Source of the DNA: Pseudactinotalea sp. HY158
Lineage (GTDB): Bacteria; Actinomycetota; Actinomycetes; Actinomycetales; Beutenbergiaceae
DNA length: 64,000 nt
Direction: 5' to 3'
Assembly: GCF_009660225.1 (NCBI RefSeq)
Contig: NZ_CP045920.1
Span: 1,240,001-1,304,000, forward strand
A program made the translations under genes and the position numbers. The notes beneath the pieces were generated by a model that saw nothing but the letters and a program-made list of their open reading frames with translations, did not search any database and was not told where the DNA came from. Positions 62,030-64,000 of the stretch are shown here, one piece after another (position 1 is the first letter of the stretch; each line of letters starts with the position of its first letter).

Positions 62030-63457
62030 ATGTCCTTCCACACCGACGGCGCGCGGATCCGCGATTCCCACGGCCGCCACCGCGTGTTTCACGGGATCAA
62101 CCTCGTGGCCAAGGGCGGTCACGCGACCACCGGGAGCTATATCGAGCGCGGTTTCCGCGGCCCCTGGAGCCCGGCCGACATCGACGACCTCGCGGCCCGC
62201 GGGTTCACCCTCGTGCGCCTCGGCCTCATCTGGGCCGCCGTCGAACCGGCCCCGGGCGACTACGACGAGGACTACCTCGACTGGATCGCCACCCAGCTCG
62301 ACCTCCTCCACTCCGCCGGCATGGTCGTGCTCCTCGACTCCCACCAGGACCTGTACTCACAGGCGTTCGGGGACGGCGCCCCCGCCTGGGCCACCCTGAC
62401 CGAGCAGCCGTTCGACGCCACGGAGCTGTGGAGCGACGCCTACCTGACCAGCCCCGCCCTGCACGAGGCCCTCGACCGGTTCTGGGCGAACGCCCTCGGC
62501 CCCGGCGGAATCGGGCTGCAGGACCGGTTCGCGGCGATGTGGGCGCACGTCGCCGAACGCTTCGCCGGTCATCCGGGCCTGCTCGGCTACGACCTGCTGA
62601 ACGAGCCTGCCCCCGGCAGCGGGGCGCCGGAGACCTTCGGCGCGCTCATCGGCGCGTTCGCCGCCGCGACCGGGCAGGACCTCGAGCAGGTGCTCGCTGA
62701 CTTCGCCGACCCCGCGGCGAAGTTCGCCCAGCTCGCCCACCTCGATAGCGAGAGCGTGCACCGACAGGTGGGCGACGCCGTCCATCCGCTCGTATCGGCC
62801 TTCGAGAACGAGGCCGTGGCGCCGTTCATGGCGAAGGTGACGGCCGCCGTCCGTACGCGTGACGGCCGCGGCCTCATCGCCCGCGAGCACTCCTATTTCG
62901 CGAACACGGGCGTGCCCTCGGGACAGCCGCCGCTCGCCGACGACGCGTGGCTGTACTCCCCGCACGGGTACGACCTGACCGTGGACACGCCGGCGATCGC
63001 GCTCTCGAGCAATACCCGGGCGGGCACGATCTTCGCCCGTCACGCGGAGACCGCCGAGCGGCTCGGCGTGCCCGTGCTCGTGGGGGAGTGGGGCGCGCTC
63101 GACCTCGGCCCCGGGGTGGGCGAGCACGCCCGCTTCCTGCAGGACCTGTTCGATGCCCACGGTTGGTCGTGGACCTATTGGTGCTGGCAGGAGGGCTTCG
63201 CCGGGTCCGAGGCGGCCGCCGCCCTGACCCGCCCCCGCCCGGCCGCTTTCGCGGGCGACGGCCTGGACTGGCGGGTCGCGGGCGGCACGCTGCGCGCGCG
63301 CTGGCGCGGCACCGGCGCGGGCGGACCCTCGCTGTTCTACCTGCCCGGGGGAGAATGTACGGTCACACGGGACGGCGCGCCCGCCGCGTGCGAGCGGGAC
63401 GGCGCCTGGGTGCAGGTCCCGCCGGGGGAGGGCGCCTACGAACTGACCGGGCGCTGA
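62030..63457 (+). CDS. GH5 endoglycoceramidase-like glycoside hydrolase
   Basis: A 475-aa protein. The (beta/alpha)8 barrel shows VFHGINLVAKGGH, LARGFTLVRLGLIWAAVEP, GMVVLLDSHQDLYSQAFG, GYDLLNEPAPGSG (acid/base Glu) and VLVGEWGALDLG (nucleophile Glu). This set is that of endoglycoceramidase-related GH5 enzymes, which release oligosaccharide from glycosphingolipids or cut related beta-glycosides. A C-terminal beta domain (~385-475) follows. No signal peptide is seen, so it may act in the cytoplasm on imported glycosides. Start ATG 62030 with an AGGAGAG site. The next gene is a sugar transporter. Confidence 0.88.
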   Translation: MSFHTDGARIRDSHGRHRVFHGINLVAKGGHATTGSYIERGFRGPWSPADIDDLAARGFTLVRLGLIWAAVEPAPGDYDEDYLDWIATQLDLLHSAGMVVLLDSHQDLYSQAFGDGAPAWATLTEQPFDATELWSDAYLTSPALHEALDRFWANALGPGGIGLQDRFAAMWAHVAERFAGHPGLLGYDLLNEPAPGSGAPETFGALIGAFAAATGQDLEQVLADFADPAAKFAQLAHLDSESVHRQVGDAVHPLVSAFENEAVAPFMAKVTAAVRTRDGRGLIAREHSYFANTGVPSGQPPLADDAWLYSPHGYDLTVDTPAIALSSNTRAGTIFARHAETAERLGVPVLVGEWGALDLGPGVGEHARFLQDLFDAHGWSWTYWCWQEGFAGSEAAAALTRPRPAAFAGDGLDWRVAGGTLRARWRGTGAGGPSLFYLPGGECTVTRDGAPAACERDGAWVQVPPGEGAYELTGR

Positions 63458-63532
63458 GGCCCGGGACGGGGCCGGAACAGTGCCGGCGTGCATGACGGGT
63501 TCGACGATGAACACGACCGATCGGAGCGGGCG

Positions 63533-64000
63533 ATGGCCCTGACCTTTCGCCAGAAGGCACTGCTGGCCACGCCACTGCCGGCCACGTGGATGTCGACGGT
63601 GCTCATCCACAACGTGTATATCAAGTTCTACACGGACGTGATCGGGCTCGATCCGGCGTACGTGGGCTGGGTGTACCTGGCGTTCAACATCTGGAACGTG
63701 GTCAACGACCCGATCTTCGGGTTCATGCTCGACAAGATGCGCTACCGGCCCGGGCGCGGCAAGTTCCTGCTCGTCATGCGGCGGACGATCCCGTTCATGC
63801 TGCTCGGGCTCGTGGCGATGGCGTGGACGAGCCCGGACTGGTCGCAGGCGGCGATCCTGTGGGTGTTCCTGCTCGAGTTGTTCCTGTTCGATGTGGCCTC
63901 CACCTTCTATCTCATCGCGGCGACGAGCTATGTCTACCTCGCGGCGCCGACACGCGAGGATCGCATCGACGTCGAGGTGGGCAAGTCGTGGATCGGGAAC
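63533..64000 (+). CDS. GPH-type sugar/cation symporter (MFS), 5' part; runs off the window
   Basis: 156 codons are visible. MALTFRQKALLATPLPATWM, then IKFYTDVIGLDPAYVGWVYL and VVNDPIFGFMLDKMRYRPG, is the opening of MFS_2/GPH transporters (conserved N-D-P-x-x-G and the R-x-R-x-G-K loop). It should import a glycoside for the adjacent GH5 enzyme. Start ATG 63533, 75 bp after the hydrolase stop; the 3' end lies outside. Confidence 0.88.
   Translation, partial: MALTFRQKALLATPLPATWMSTVLIHNVYIKFYTDVIGLDPAYVGWVYLAFNIWNVVNDPIFGFMLDKMRYRPGRGKFLLVMRRTIPFMLLGLVAMAWTSPDWSQAAILWVFLLELFLFDVASTFYLIAATSYVYLAAPTREDRIDVEVGKSWIGN

Noticed and set aside
1-64000. CRISPR arrays, tRNA or rRNA genes
   Set aside because: No regular repeat-spacer pattern was seen, and no tRNA or rRNA sequence was recognised by eye; a covariance-model scan would be needed to exclude a tRNA.

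Overview
The window is GC-rich and densely coded. It carries actinobacterial hallmarks: obgE followed by proB, a pheS-pheT pair, DUF222/HNH endonuclease genes, LigC-type ligase and PolDom genes of the mycobacterial kind, ABC sugar importers without their own ATPase, and surface proteins with LPXTG-like anchors. An actinomycete, possibly Micrococcales, is the best guess; the genus cannot be read from the sequence. No rRNA, tRNA or CRISPR array was recognised.

1-16.5 kb is mostly core genome. It holds the end of obgE, proB, a DUF222-HNH protein with expanding low-complexity repeats, an ATP-dependent DNA ligase (LigC type), a membrane-anchored 11-residue-repeat coiled coil, a PolDom primase-polymerase, a PLP aminotransferase, a DedA protein, two coupled unknown genes, pheST, a double VOC protein and a purine permease.

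16.5-27.3 kb is more plastic. An RDD membrane protein carries an expanded 18-bp repeat. A DUF222-HNH gene is broken by an intact 1440-bp ISL3-family element (8-bp target duplication visible) and also by a frameshift. A secreted RCC1/FN3-type protein is built from nearly identical ~0.67-kb DNA copies. An IS3-family element has a frameshift-fused transposase. Two small envelope proteins follow.

27.4-52.5 kb is a defence-type island. It begins with a palindromic operator candidate and an HTH/pseudo-methylase protein, then hsdM and hsdS, a small membrane protein, an ArdC-like zinc peptidase, an unknown 351-aa protein and a Fic enzyme. The matching hsdR lies 15.4 kb downstream, followed by an opposing ImmA/IrrE peptidase and XRE repressor pair. 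Between the two halves sit an oxidoreductase, a LacI-controlled carbohydrate cassette (debranching-type glycosidase, binding protein, two permeases), a MarR/MFS efflux pair, an antitoxin-like gene with a destroyed toxin partner, and a helicase/ATPase remnant. This looks like a type I restriction system whose parts have been separated. The strongest candidate for something undescribed is the M-S-(membrane)-(ArdC-like peptidase)-(unknown) row headed by the catalytically degenerate methylase.

52.5-64 kb is a glycan-use region: a very large cell-wall GH92 alpha-mannosidase with CBM6-like, FIVAR and FN3 modules, a second anchored protein, a LuxR regulator overlapping a flavin monooxygenase gene tail to tail, a GH5 endoglycoceramidase-like enzyme and the start of a GPH-type sugar transporter.
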